Source of the DNA: an uncultured Rhizobiaceae group bacterium
GTDB taxonomy: Bacteria; Pseudomonadota; Alphaproteobacteria; Rhizobiales; Rhizobiaceae
Direction of reading: 5' to 3'
NCBI GenBank assembly: GCA_937944075.1
Contig: CALDZZ010000236.1
Location: 1-21,647 of the forward strand
DNA: 21,647 bases
The notes under the pieces are model-generated. The model did not search any database, had not been told where the DNA came from, and was given only the letters and a program-made list of their open reading frames with translations. Each line of letters begins with the position of its first letter. Within the stretch, counting starts at the first letter, position 1. Made by a program: the position numbers and the translations under genes. Positions 1-7,590 of this stretch are shown here, one piece after another.

Positions 1-882
1 TGGACGTTCAACTACCCTGCTTCCTATTGGAGCCAGATGTCTTCAATCCTTCAGTACATTGATGCAAACGGTGGTATTAAAGGCAAGAAAATCGGTTTCA
101 TCTATCTTGACGTGGGTTACGGTAAAGAGCCAATTCCACTACTCGACAAACTGGCTCCGGAAATGGGCTTTGAGTGGGTAGGCTTCCCGGTCGGCGTTAA
201 GGAAATGCAGGCACAGGGTGCTACATGGCTTAACGTTCGTAAAGAGCGTCCTGACTGGATGGTAATGTGGGGCTTTGGTGCCATGAACCCGACAGCGGTT
301 AAGGAAGCTGCAAAAATCCGCTTCCCGATGGACAAGTTCATCGGTAACTGGTGGGCTGGCGCACACGCTGACCTTGAGCCGGTTGGTGAAGCAGGCAAAG
401 GCTACAAGGCTGCTAGCTTCTCAGGCATTGGTACAGACTTCCCTGCTGTTCAAGACGTGATCAAACACGTGGTTGACAAGGGTAACAGCCAGGCAAACAA
501 AGACGATGTGGGCAAGGTTCTTTATAACCGCGGTCTCTTTAACGCTGTCATTGTTGCCGAAGCTATTCGTGCCGCTCAAAAAGAAACAGGCAAGACTGTT
601 ATCACAGGTGCTGACATGCGCCTTGGTCTTGAAAAGTTTGTTCTTGACGAGGCACGTCTGAAAGAGATCGGCCTTGAAGGCTTTACCGCTCCAATCAACG
701 CTTCTTGCAAAGACCACGAAGGTGCTGGTGCGATCTTCGTTCAGCAGTGGGACGGCAAGGACTGGAACCGTATTTCAGATCTGATACCGCCAATGACTGA
801 CGTTGTTCGCCCATTGTTGGAAGACGCAGCTGAAAAGTATGTTTCTGAGCAGACTGACTGGAAAACACAGACTTGCGGTTAA
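1..882 (+). CDS. Branched-chain amino acid-type ABC transporter periplasmic binding protein, 5' truncated
   Basis: The reading frame is open from the first base of the window (W-T-F-N-Y-P-A-S-Y-W...) to a TAA at 880-882, so the true start and the signal peptide lie upstream; the ATG at 37 is an internal Met. The 293 visible residues match the C-terminal two thirds of a type I periplasmic-binding-protein fold (LivJ/LivK-like, Peripla_BP_6), including the stretch KIGFIYLDVGYGKEPIPLL and a hinge-crossing segment around GNWWAGAHADLEPVGE. Two late cysteines (in NASCKDHEG and the terminal TQTCG) could form a disulfide in the periplasm. It would deliver ligand to a LivHM-type permease encoded left of the window. 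The next gene is a LivF ATPase, and a ligase and a hydrolase follow, so the ligand is probably a carboxylate or amide rather than necessarily leucine. Substrate not deducible. Confidence 0.9.
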   Translation, partial: WTFNYPASYWSQMSSILQYIDANGGIKGKKIGFIYLDVGYGKEPIPLLDKLAPEMGFEWVGFPVGVKEMQAQGATWLNVRKERPDWMVMWGFGAMNPTAVKEAAKIRFPMDKFIGNWWAGAHADLEPVGEAGKGYKAASFSGIGTDFPAVQDVIKHVVDKGNSQANKDDVGKVLYNRGLFNAVIVAEAIRAAQKETGKTVITGADMRLGLEKFVLDEARLKEIGLEGFTAPINASCKDHEGAGAIFVQQWDGKDWNRISDLIPPMTDVVRPLLEDAAEKYVSEQTDWKTQTCG

Positions 883-899
883 TCGCATAAATCAAAAAA

Positions 900-925
900 C
901 CGGTCCCGGCTTTTGCCGGGGCCGG
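900..925 (+). promoter_or_regulatory. GC-rich intercistronic stem-loop after the binding-protein gene
   Basis: Arms 900-910 and 915-925 pair over 11 bp with one G-U wobble around a TTTT loop, 18 bases after the stop codon of the binding-protein gene. On the + strand no T-tract follows, so it is not a canonical intrinsic terminator in the direction of the operon; the A-run at 894-899 would give a U-tract only for a minus-strand transcript. I infer a 3' mRNA stabiliser or partial attenuator that raises binding-protein expression over the downstream ATPase, as is known for mal-type operons. Confidence 0.7.
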
Positions 926-959
926 CTTGTTACAACGTAATTCTTACAGGGCCTTTCAA

Positions 960-1796
960 ATGAGCGTAGCTGAAACTATCAAACCGGATACATCTGAAAC
1001 GATTTTGTCAGTGAATAACATCGAGGTTATTTACAACCACGTTATCCTCGTGTTGAAAGGTGTGTCGCTAACGGTTCCCAAGGGAGGCATTGTGGCCATT
1101 CTTGGCGCAAACGGTGCTGGCAAAACCACAACCCTGCGCGCGGTTTCAAATCTGCTGCGCGGCGAACGTGGTGAAGTTACCAAGGGCAATATCATCTTCA
1201 ATGGTGATGAAATCCAGGCGCTGACCCCCAATGAGCTGGTGCAGCGTGGCTGTATTCAGGTCATGGAAGGTCGCCATTGTTTTGGTCACTTGTCGATTGA
1301 GGAAAATCTTTTGACAGGCGCCTATACTCGCAAGGACGGTGCGGGCGCAATCAAGGATCACCTCGACCTTGTTTATCAATATTTCCCGCGGTTGAAAGAG
1401 CGCCGCAAATCCCAGGCCGGTTATACATCAGGCGGTGAACAGCAGATGTGCGCAATCGGGCGAGCGCTGATGTCCAAGCCTTCCATGATTTTGCTGGATG
1501 AGCCTTCAATGGGTCTGGCACCACAATTGGTGGAAGAAATTTTCGAAATTGTTCGCGATCTGAATGAAAAGGAAGGCGTATCCTTCCTCCTTGCCGAGCA
1601 AAATACCAACATCGCCTTGAAATATGCCACTTACGGCTACATCTTGGAATCAGGCCGGGTCGTCATGGACGGTGACGCAAAAGAGCTTCGTGAAAACGAG
1701 GATGTCAAAGAGTTTTATCTCGGCACAGGTGGCGAGGGTCGCAAATCCTTCAAGGATGTAAAGCATTACCGTCGCCGCAAACGTTGGCTCGCCTAG
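960..1796 (+). CDS. LivF-type ABC transporter ATP-binding protein
   Basis: A 278-residue cytoplasmic ATPase of the branched-chain amino acid (HAAT) type. Visible motifs are Walker A GANGAGKT at residues 49-56, the signature SGGEQQ at about 157-162, Walker B MILLDEPSMGLAP at about 176-188, and the LivF-like LLAEQN switch region at about 210-215, where Gln replaces the usual His. I chose the ATG at 960: the frame extends upstream to a TTG at 927, but that lies just after the stem-loop and adds residues (LQRNSYRAFQ) unlike the family. The ACAGGG at 947-952 is a modest ribosome site. The C-terminus carries a basic tail (RKSFKDVKHYRRRKRW) that I associate with LivF proteins encoded beside PaaK-like ligases. 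It should pair with a LivG ATPase and LivHM permeases upstream of the window. The gene ends 17 bp before the metallopeptidase gene. Confidence 0.92.
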   Translation: MSVAETIKPDTSETILSVNNIEVIYNHVILVLKGVSLTVPKGGIVAILGANGAGKTTTLRAVSNLLRGERGEVTKGNIIFNGDEIQALTPNELVQRGCIQVMEGRHCFGHLSIEENLLTGAYTRKDGAGAIKDHLDLVYQYFPRLKERRKSQAGYTSGGEQQMCAIGRALMSKPSMILLDEPSMGLAPQLVEEIFEIVRDLNEKEGVSFLLAEQNTNIALKYATYGYILESGRVVMDGDAKELRENEDVKEFYLGTGGEGRKSFKDVKHYRRRKRWLA

Positions 1797-1813
1797 AACA
1801 CAGGAACGCTTCT

Positions 1814-2500
1814 ATGGGATTATTGGCCATTATTGGCATAGGTTTGCTATTGGCAATAATCTTTGGGCCACAGTTCTGGGTAAAGCACGTTATTCAAAAG
1901 CATAGCAAAAAGCGCGATGATTTTCCCGGTACTGGCGGAGAGCTGGCTCAGCATCTTCTTGGAGAACTCAATATTGACAAGGTGAAGGTTGAAGTCACAA
2001 AACTCGGTGACCACTATGACCCGCGAGACCATATGGTAAGACTGTTGCCGGATAACCATGATGGCCGCTCTGTCAGTGCCGTTGCAATTGCCGCCCATGA
2101 AGTGGGTCACGCCATACAACACCATGAAGGAAACAAATTGCTGAACTTGCGTCAGAAGCTGGTTTCGGTTGCATCCATAACAGACAAATTTGCAGCCGTA
2201 TTTTTCTTTTTGGCTCCTGTTTTGGGCTTGGTGGTCAAGTCCCCGGCAGCATTTGTCGGGGTAATTATTATTGGCATTTCCTTTATTGCCATTCGTCTGC
2301 TGGTGCATTTGGTAACCCTGCCTGTAGAATGGGATGCAAGTTTTGCAAAAGCCTTGCCGATTTTGGAGCAGGGCGGTTTTCTACATCCAGATGACATGCC
2401 GGCCGCAAGGCAGGTTTTGAAGGCTGCTGCACTGACCTATGTGTCGGTTGCGCTTGCAAGCCTGCTCGATCTGGCACGCTGGATAAGAATTTTAAGATGA
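1814..2500 (+). CDS. Membrane zinc metallopeptidase, YugP family (neutral zinc metallopeptidase)
   Basis: A 228-residue protein with an N-terminal membrane segment (about residues 3-18), a zinc-binding HEVGH at 95-99 inside AIAAHEVGHAIQHHEG, a hydrophobic pair at about 127-142 and 147-168, and a last hydrophobic stretch near 205-220. This layout and the PVEWDAS segment at 170-176, which probably supplies the third zinc ligand (Glu172), match the YugP/Zn_peptidase_2 family (about 225 residues). The ATG at 1814 begins directly with the hydrophobic segment and has GGAA upstream at 1802-1805; a TTG at 1784 would overlap livF and is unlikely. Position between livF and a CoA-ligase-like gene suggests co-transcription with the uptake operon, but a functional link is unproven. 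The natural substrate of the family is poorly known. Confidence 0.88.
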   Translation: MGLLAIIGIGLLLAIIFGPQFWVKHVIQKHSKKRDDFPGTGGELAQHLLGELNIDKVKVEVTKLGDHYDPRDHMVRLLPDNHDGRSVSAVAIAAHEVGHAIQHHEGNKLLNLRQKLVSVASITDKFAAVFFFLAPVLGLVVKSPAAFVGVIIIGISFIAIRLLVHLVTLPVEWDASFAKALPILEQGGFLHPDDMPAARQVLKAAALTYVSVALASLLDLARWIRILR

Positions 2501-2522
2501 CAGAAAGAAACCGGGGATTTCT

Positions 2523-3758
2523 ATGACAGAATATTTTGACGCACTGGAAACCAGAAGCAAAGAAGAAAGAGAACGAGATCTTTTCAAGAGTTTTCCTGAT
2601 TTTTTAAAGGACATAACCAAACGAATTCCTGCATGGTCTGACAGGTTTTCATCCGTGGATTTGGCGTCCATCACTTCGCGCGAAAAACTTGCCTCCCTTC
2701 CTGTTTTGAGAAAACCGGAGTTGATGGAGGCGCAAGCTGCAAAACCGCCATTTGGAAATTTCGTTGATACATCTCTTCTGGCAGGCAACCGGATTTTCAT
2801 GTCACCTGGGCCCGTATGGGAGCCTCAGGCACCAGGCCCTGATCCGTGGCAGGCAGCACGCTCCTTTCATGCCGCAGGCTTCAGGGCCGGGGATTTGGTG
2901 CATTGTTCAATTGGCTTTACCATGACACCAGGGGGAGCCATACTCGATGAAGGCATTAGAGCCCTGGGTGGAATTGTTTACCCTGCAGGGGTTGGTGGAA
3001 CTGAAGCACAAGTTGATGCAGCAGCCACGTTGAAACCCGTTGCATACGCCGGAACGCCTGATTATTTGCAAACCCTGCTCGACAAGGCGGAGGAGCTTGG
3101 AAAAGACCTGAGTTCGATTAAACACGCTTTTGTATCTGGCGGAGCCTTGTTTCCTTCCATGCGAGAGGCTTATGCCGCACGTGGTATTCAGGTCATGCAA
3201 GGGTATGCAACAGCTGACATTGGCGCCATTGCCCATGAAACCATGCACGAGGGAAACCTTTGTGAAGGAATGATTATCAACGAAAACCTGATTGTTGAAA
3301 TTGTACGTCCAGGAACGGATGATCCGGTCGAGCCAGGTGAAGTAGGCGAGATGGTCGTAACCTCTTTCAACAAGGCCTACCCACTGGTGCGCTTTGGAAC
3401 GGGTGATATGTCAGCCGTGATTGAAGAAGCTTCACCTTGTGGTCGTACCAACATGCGCATCAAGGGTTGGATGGGACGCGCTGATCAGCGAACAAAAATC
3501 AAGGGCATGTTTGTAGACCCGAAACAGATTGATGAACTGGTCAAGGGCGTTGATGGGCTGGAACGTGCCCGTTTGGTGGTCAGCCGTGAGGATAGCAAGG
3601 ATGTAATGAACCTTCAGGCCGTCGGACAAGGACTTGATGCGGAAACCGTGAAAGAAAAACTTGCATCCATTGCAAAACTGAACGGCAGGGTTGAAATCGT
3701 CGACAGTCTGCCTAACGATGGCAAGGTAATTGATGACCAACGTGACTATACGGCCTGA
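2523..3758 (+). CDS. PaaK-like AMP-binding (ANL superfamily) protein with degenerate phosphate loop
   Basis: A 411-residue protein resembling phenylacetate-CoA ligases (usually about 430-440 residues). ANL landmarks can be placed: the phosphate-loop position is SPGPVWEP (94-101), the A5-like motif is YATAD (228-232; PaaK has YG.TE), the A7-like motif is RFGTGD (290-295), and a C-terminal subdomain begins near residue 315 and ends in DGKVIDDQRD, with Lys401 at the place of the catalytic lysine. The phosphate loop lacks the Thr/Gly residues of the usual S-x-G-T-T-G consensus, and Asp replaces the A5 Glu. I recall similar SPGP loops in PaaK-like genes next to Liv-type transporters. Expected role: CoA activation of the imported carboxylate; the altered loop makes catalysis uncertain. 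GGGGA precedes the ATG, and the next gene starts 2 bp after the stop. Confidence 0.85.
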   Translation: MTEYFDALETRSKEERERDLFKSFPDFLKDITKRIPAWSDRFSSVDLASITSREKLASLPVLRKPELMEAQAAKPPFGNFVDTSLLAGNRIFMSPGPVWEPQAPGPDPWQAARSFHAAGFRAGDLVHCSIGFTMTPGGAILDEGIRALGGIVYPAGVGGTEAQVDAAATLKPVAYAGTPDYLQTLLDKAEELGKDLSSIKHAFVSGGALFPSMREAYAARGIQVMQGYATADIGAIAHETMHEGNLCEGMIINENLIVEIVRPGTDDPVEPGEVGEMVVTSFNKAYPLVRFGTGDMSAVIEEASPCGRTNMRIKGWMGRADQRTKIKGMFVDPKQIDELVKGVDGLERARLVVSREDSKDVMNLQAVGQGLDAETVKEKLASIAKLNGRVEIVDSLPNDGKVIDDQRDYTA

Positions 3759-3760
3759 CC

Positions 3761-4567
3761 ATGACAGATGCGATAACAGACTGGAGCAATGAATATGACA
3801 ATGCGGGTCATATTCCTGATGCGCAGGGGTTTATCGAGCGCTGGCCTGCCCGTGCTGAAGCCTATCGTGAGACTGTAAGCGTAGAGACCAACATACCCTA
3901 TGATACGAATGAGAGAAATCACTATGACCTTTTTCACCCGCAAGGGCGCGTCAAAGGGCTTTTCATCTTCGTTCACGGTGGATACTGGTTACGATTTGAC
4001 AAGTCATTCTGGAGCCCGCTCGCCAGAGGCCCTCTTGCTAAGGGCTATGCGGTTGCCATGCCTTCCTACACGCTTTGCCCGCAGGCAACGATCTCTGCGA
4101 TTACGCAAGAAGTCGCTTCTAGCATCATGTCGGCTGCGGAGCGTATTGAAGGCCCTATGATTCTTTGTGGTCATTCTGCCGGAGGGCATTTGGCGACACG
4201 GCAAATATGTGAAGATACATCACTGGATAGCGAAACCCTTGAGCGAATAATTAAGGTAATCTCGATTTCAGGTGTTCATGATTTGAGACCTGTTTTGAAG
4301 ATACCCCAAAACGAAACCATTAATCTAGATGAGGCAGAGGCATACCGCGAAAGTCCTGCTCTCTTGAAGCCACTGTTAAACATTCCTGTAGATTGTATTG
4401 TAGGTAAGGATGAGAGGCCAGAGTTCATTCGCCAAAATGACCTGCTAGCCAACATCTGGCGCGGCATGGGAGTAGCAACGAGTTCTGTCCATATCGAGGA
4501 AAAACATCATTTTGATGTGATTGATGATCTCGAAAATCCTGAAGGCATTATCTGTTCAGGGTTTTAG
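3761..4567 (+). CDS. Alpha/beta hydrolase, kynurenine formamidase-like
   Basis: A 268-residue cytoplasmic alpha/beta hydrolase. The oxyanion-hole motif HGGYW is at residues 73-77, the nucleophile elbow GHSAGG at 137-142 (Ser139), a probable acid at Asp217 (in GKDERPEF), and the catalytic His in KHHFDVID at about 249-250. HGGYW followed by a PSYTLCPQATI-type segment is the pattern of arylformamidase/AFMID-like hydrolases, so an amide or ester of an aromatic amine is a reasonable substrate class; no kynurenine pathway genes are nearby to support kynurenine formamidase itself. The ATG lies 2 bp after the ligase stop, implying translational coupling and membership in the transporter operon, of which it is the last gene. 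Its stop overlaps the stop of the convergent acyl-CoA synthetase gene by 4 bp, leaving no room for a separate terminator. Confidence 0.88.
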   Translation: MTDAITDWSNEYDNAGHIPDAQGFIERWPARAEAYRETVSVETNIPYDTNERNHYDLFHPQGRVKGLFIFVHGGYWLRFDKSFWSPLARGPLAKGYAVAMPSYTLCPQATISAITQEVASSIMSAAERIEGPMILCGHSAGGHLATRQICEDTSLDSETLERIIKVISISGVHDLRPVLKIPQNETINLDEAEAYRESPALLKPLLNIPVDCIVGKDERPEFIRQNDLLANIWRGMGVATSSVHIEEKHHFDVIDDLENPEGIICSGF

Positions 4568-6102
4568 GCCGAGACCATTTCCGCAATCTTGATGCGCTGT
4601 ATCTTGCCTGATGGGCCTTTGGGCAGTTCGGGGAAAAAATGAATACGATCCGGAGCCTTGAACTTGCCCAGGTGTTTGATGCAGATCTCGATAAGTTGTG
4701 TTTCATCAAGGCTTGATCCGTCACTGACCATGACTCCCGCCTCTATACGCTGACCGTAATCAGGGCAACTGACGGCGAATGCTGCGGCTTCAATTACATC
4801 AGGATGTGAATATAATGCTTCGTCAACTTCACGAGGTGCAATGTTTTCACCGCCCTTGATAATCAATTCCTTGAGCCTGCCTGTTATATAGACATAGCCA
4901 TCCTCATCCATTTTTCCCAGATCACCAGTTCGCAACCATCCGTCATTCGTAAGGGTTTCCGCAGTTGCCTCCGTGTTTTTGAGATAACAGCGCATGACAT
5001 TGTTCCCGCGCACCAGAACTTCCCCCTCAACCCCTCGAATGACCTCACGCTGAGCTTTGTCTGCGATGATGACTTCATTACCGTATGGGATACCGGGAGA
5101 CCCGATCTTCCGTATACCGGGAGGCATTGGGTTGGAGAGTATTTGCGCTGCGGTTTCGGTGAGTCCCATGGTCTCTATAACCGGAATGTTAAAGCGTTTT
5201 TCAAATGCTGCATGCATGTCGGGTGACAAGGGTGCAGAGGCCGATCGGCCAAACCGCAACTGCGGGCACCCGGCAGAATCGCAATCCTCATTTTCCCCAT
5301 GATGCAAAAGATAGGAAATTTGCGTTGGCACCACTGAGAACCACGTGCACTGATGTTTGTGCAGAGTATTCCAGAATGTTGAAACAGAAAATCTTTTCGG
5401 CAAGACAATGCTGCTGCCCGATACCAGAGACCCCATCAAGGAAACACAAACTGCATTAATATGGTAAAGCGGCAGAACACACAGGCCGCAATCCCCGGCA
5501 TCTATATTATGTGCAATGGCAGTATTATTGCCTCCGGCAATAAGGTTTGAATGTGTGAGTACCACACCCTTGGGTCTTCCGGTTGTGCCTGATGTATACA
5601 TCAGCAATCCGTCGATATCGCCACCGTCTTCAGCAAGCGCTTCATTATTTACAAGACTTTTGTCCAGCTCATCCAGTTCAAGAATTCGCGCTGGTAAAGG
5701 TGTTGCTTGCGCAAGTGGCTCGACCTGTTGCCTTGCTTCCTTGTCTGCAATGATGAGTTTAGTTTCCGAGTGTTCCAGCACATAAGCGATGGTTGAATCA
5801 CCAGCGACAAGATTAATCGCAACAGCAAGATATCCGCCATACATGATGCCCAAAATAGTCAGTGCGGATTCAATGCTGTTGGAAAAGGCAAAGGCAACAC
5901 AGTCCCCTTTTTGAATATCCTTGTCTGCAATGTTTGCAGCGATGGAGCGGATGCGGTCACGAGCCTCGGCTGATGAGATGACAACACCCGAGACCGGATC
6001 AATCAGAAAAGGACTTTCAGGATTTCTTTCTGCGCGCGCGTTTACAACATCAAGTATGGAAGGTTGGCGGTGCAGGGCTTCTTTGTTTGCAGCAAGGCTC
6101 AT
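4564..6102 (-). CDS. AMP-forming acyl-CoA synthetase, candidate sulfoacetate-CoA ligase (SauT-like)
   Basis: A 512-residue ANL enzyme with an intact catalytic set: A3 YTSGTTGRPKG at 169-179, A5 MGLTETAAQ at about 312-320, A7 WLRTGD at 389-394, A8 GRLKELIIKGGENI at 408-421, and A10 PKGPSGK with Lys500. It should form an acyl-adenylate and then an acyl-CoA in the cytoplasm. I chose the ATG at 6102, which overlaps the aldehyde dehydrogenase stop as ATGA; a TTG 18 bp upstream lies inside the previous gene. Being coupled to an acylating aldehyde dehydrogenase, it probably makes the thioester that enzyme reduces. In Cupriavidus necator the matching pair is SauT/SauS for sulfoacetate, which is the basis for the proposed substrate. 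A short or medium carboxylate remains possible, and sequence alone does not fix specificity. Confidence 0.85.
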   Translation of the reverse strand: MSLAANKEALHRQPSILDVVNARAERNPESPFLIDPVSGVVISSAEARDRIRSIAANIADKDIQKGDCVAFAFSNSIESALTILGIMYGGYLAVAINLVAGDSTIAYVLEHSETKLIIADKEARQQVEPLAQATPLPARILELDELDKSLVNNEALAEDGGDIDGLLMYTSGTTGRPKGVVLTHSNLIAGGNNTAIAHNIDAGDCGLCVLPLYHINAVCVSLMGSLVSGSSIVLPKRFSVSTFWNTLHKHQCTWFSVVPTQISYLLHHGENEDCDSAGCPQLRFGRSASAPLSPDMHAAFEKRFNIPVIETMGLTETAAQILSNPMPPGIRKIGSPGIPYGNEVIIADKAQREVIRGVEGEVLVRGNNVMRCYLKNTEATAETLTNDGWLRTGDLGKMDEDGYVYITGRLKELIIKGGENIAPREVDEALYSHPDVIEAAAFAVSCPDYGQRIEAGVMVSDGSSLDETQLIEICIKHLGKFKAPDRIHFFPELPKGPSGKIQRIKIAEMVSA

Positions 6103-7523
6103 TTGCCGGCAGTCTCCCAATAATCTGAAAAGATATCTTCAACTGTGGGCTCGTTGACCGGAATTGTACGCACGACCTTTGTGATGTTCATCAGGTGTTT
6201 GTGATTGAAATTGTCATCGATTGAGTTGCCACCCCATGTGCCGCAACCCATGGAAAGTGAAAATGGCATTCCGTTATCAAAGGAACCACCTGTTGCAAAA
6301 CAATGTGCCTGATTGACAATTACCCGGCAGGTTGGAATGTCCTGACCAAGACCAATGGCGCGGCTGTCGTTACTGGTATGTATCCCAACTGAGTGACCTG
6401 CTCCCTGATGGTTGAGGACTTGGGTTGCAACACGTTTGGCATCTTCGAAATCGGTTGCGGCATAAACAGTAGTGACCAGTGAGAGTTTTTCGCCGGATTC
6501 CGGATAATCAGACCCGATGCCTTCACCCTCAATCAGCAGAAATTTGGCCGTGTCAGCATCTGCAACATCGAGTTTTGCAACATCAATAACCTGGTCAATA
6601 TCGCGCGCAATGATATGCCTGTTCAGTCCGCCATCCTGAAACAGTGCCGTTTTGAGTTTCTCGGAGTTTGCCTTGTCCAGCATCCGCCCGCCAGCCTTGT
6701 GCAGTTCTGACATGAAAGCATCCCGTACAGCATCAACAACAACCAGAACATTTTCAGAAGAACATGAGGTGGAATTGTCAAAGGTCTTGGAGGCTGTAAT
6801 CTTGTGGGCTGCATCAGCAAGATTTGCAGTTTCATCAATAATAACGGTTACATTACCAGCACCCACTCCAATAGCAGGCGTACCGGAAGAGTAAGCCCGG
6901 TGAACATTATTCTGGCTTCCGGTGACGACCAGAATGTCAACAGCCTCCATCAGTCGTTGTGCCTTCACCTTGGAAACAGGCGCAGGAATCATTTGAACCA
7001 AATCCCGGTCAAGAGCAATCTTGTCAAACTCGGCATGCATGTAGCTTAGGAGTTTTTCACAAACTGCTACGCCCTTGGGCGAGGGAGAAAGTATGATCGC
7101 ATTGCCGCATTTGAGTGCGTTTACAACATTGTTCGTTGGTGTAGCCACTGGGTTGGTTGAAGGCACAACAGCCCCAACGACACCGACTGGACGCGCAATT
7201 TCTGTAATCCCTGTTGCCGCATCTTCACTCAGTATACCGTGGGTTCTTGAATGTTTGATATCGCGCAAAACACCCAGTGTTTTGCGATGATTTTTTGTAA
7301 TCTTGTCTTTTACATTACCAAGGCCGGTCATCTCAACCGCCATGGTCGCCAGTTCTTCATTGCGGGCAGGATCCATCAAGGCCCAGGCCGCTGCCAGAGC
7401 AGCCATGTCATAGCGCTCCTGGCTTCCATTTGCCTCAAACTCTTTTTGTGCAACACGCGCACGTTCAACCAGATCATTGACCAGTTGAATTTCATCGATT
7501 TCAGAGAGTGCCGCAACAGACAT
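6099..7523 (-). CDS. CoA-acylating aldehyde dehydrogenase, SauS-like (sulfoacetaldehyde dehydrogenase candidate)
   Basis: A 474-residue aldehyde dehydrogenase of the CoA-dependent acylating class (AdhE-N/EutE/SauS relatives) rather than the hydrolytic class. Landmarks are IARPVGVVGAVVPSTNPVATP (about 109-129) with NALKCGNAIILSPSP after it, the glycine-rich IGVGAGNV (218-225), and the catalytic Cys254 in FDNSTSCSSEN. Family chemistry: acyl-CoA + NAD(P)H to aldehyde + CoA, or the reverse. The SCSSEN surround and the adjacent ligase resemble my recollection of SauS, which reduces sulfoacetyl-CoA to sulfoacetaldehyde; no shell-protein genes of an Eut/Pdu microcompartment are present, and there is no N-terminal encapsulation helix that I recognise. 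The ATG at 7523 has a weak GAAAG upstream; the gene follows tctC after a strong stem-loop and overlaps the ligase start by 4 bp. Confidence 0.83.
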   Translation of the reverse strand: MSVAALSEIDEIQLVNDLVERARVAQKEFEANGSQERYDMAALAAAWALMDPARNEELATMAVEMTGLGNVKDKITKNHRKTLGVLRDIKHSRTHGILSEDAATGITEIARPVGVVGAVVPSTNPVATPTNNVVNALKCGNAIILSPSPKGVAVCEKLLSYMHAEFDKIALDRDLVQMIPAPVSKVKAQRLMEAVDILVVTGSQNNVHRAYSSGTPAIGVGAGNVTVIIDETANLADAAHKITASKTFDNSTSCSSENVLVVVDAVRDAFMSELHKAGGRMLDKANSEKLKTALFQDGGLNRHIIARDIDQVIDVAKLDVADADTAKFLLIEGEGIGSDYPESGEKLSLVTTVYAATDFEDAKRVATQVLNHQGAGHSVGIHTSNDSRAIGLGQDIPTCRVIVNQAHCFATGGSFDNGMPFSLSMGCGTWGGNSIDDNFNHKHLMNITKVVRTIPVNEPTVEDIFSDYWETAGK

Positions 7524-7546
7524 GTGTAGTTTCTTTCATTTAATAT

Positions 7547-7574
7547 GATCGGGCGGGAAAAGGCCCGCCCGATC
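7547..7574 (-). promoter_or_regulatory. Perfect 11-bp intercistronic stem-loop between tctC and the aldehyde dehydrogenase
   Basis: Arms 7547-7557 and 7564-7574 (GATCGGGCGGG and its complement) pair perfectly around a 6-nt loop. It lies 16 bases after the tctC stop and 23 bases before the aldehyde dehydrogenase start. Read on the minus strand it is followed by ATATTAAATG, not a U-tract, so complete termination is unlikely. The position right after a solute-binding-protein gene suggests protection of the tctC 3' end or partial read-through control. Confidence 0.75.
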
Positions 7575-7590
7575 AGCCCCAAAGGTTTTA

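Noticed and set aside
927..959. Upstream TTG start extending LivF by 11 residues
   Set aside because: The TTG follows the stem-loop directly without a ribosome site, the added residues do not look like the family, and the ATG at 960 fits.
1847..2308. 153-codon open frame on the minus strand inside the zinc metallopeptidase gene
   Set aside because: It lies entirely opposite a gene with clear HEVGH and membrane segments, its composition is odd (many Asn/Gln/Cys), and it has no recognisable motif.
6103..6120. TTG start adding six residues to the acyl-CoA synthetase
   Set aside because: The ATG at 6102 forms a standard ATGA overlap with the preceding stop, and the extra residues add nothing recognisable.
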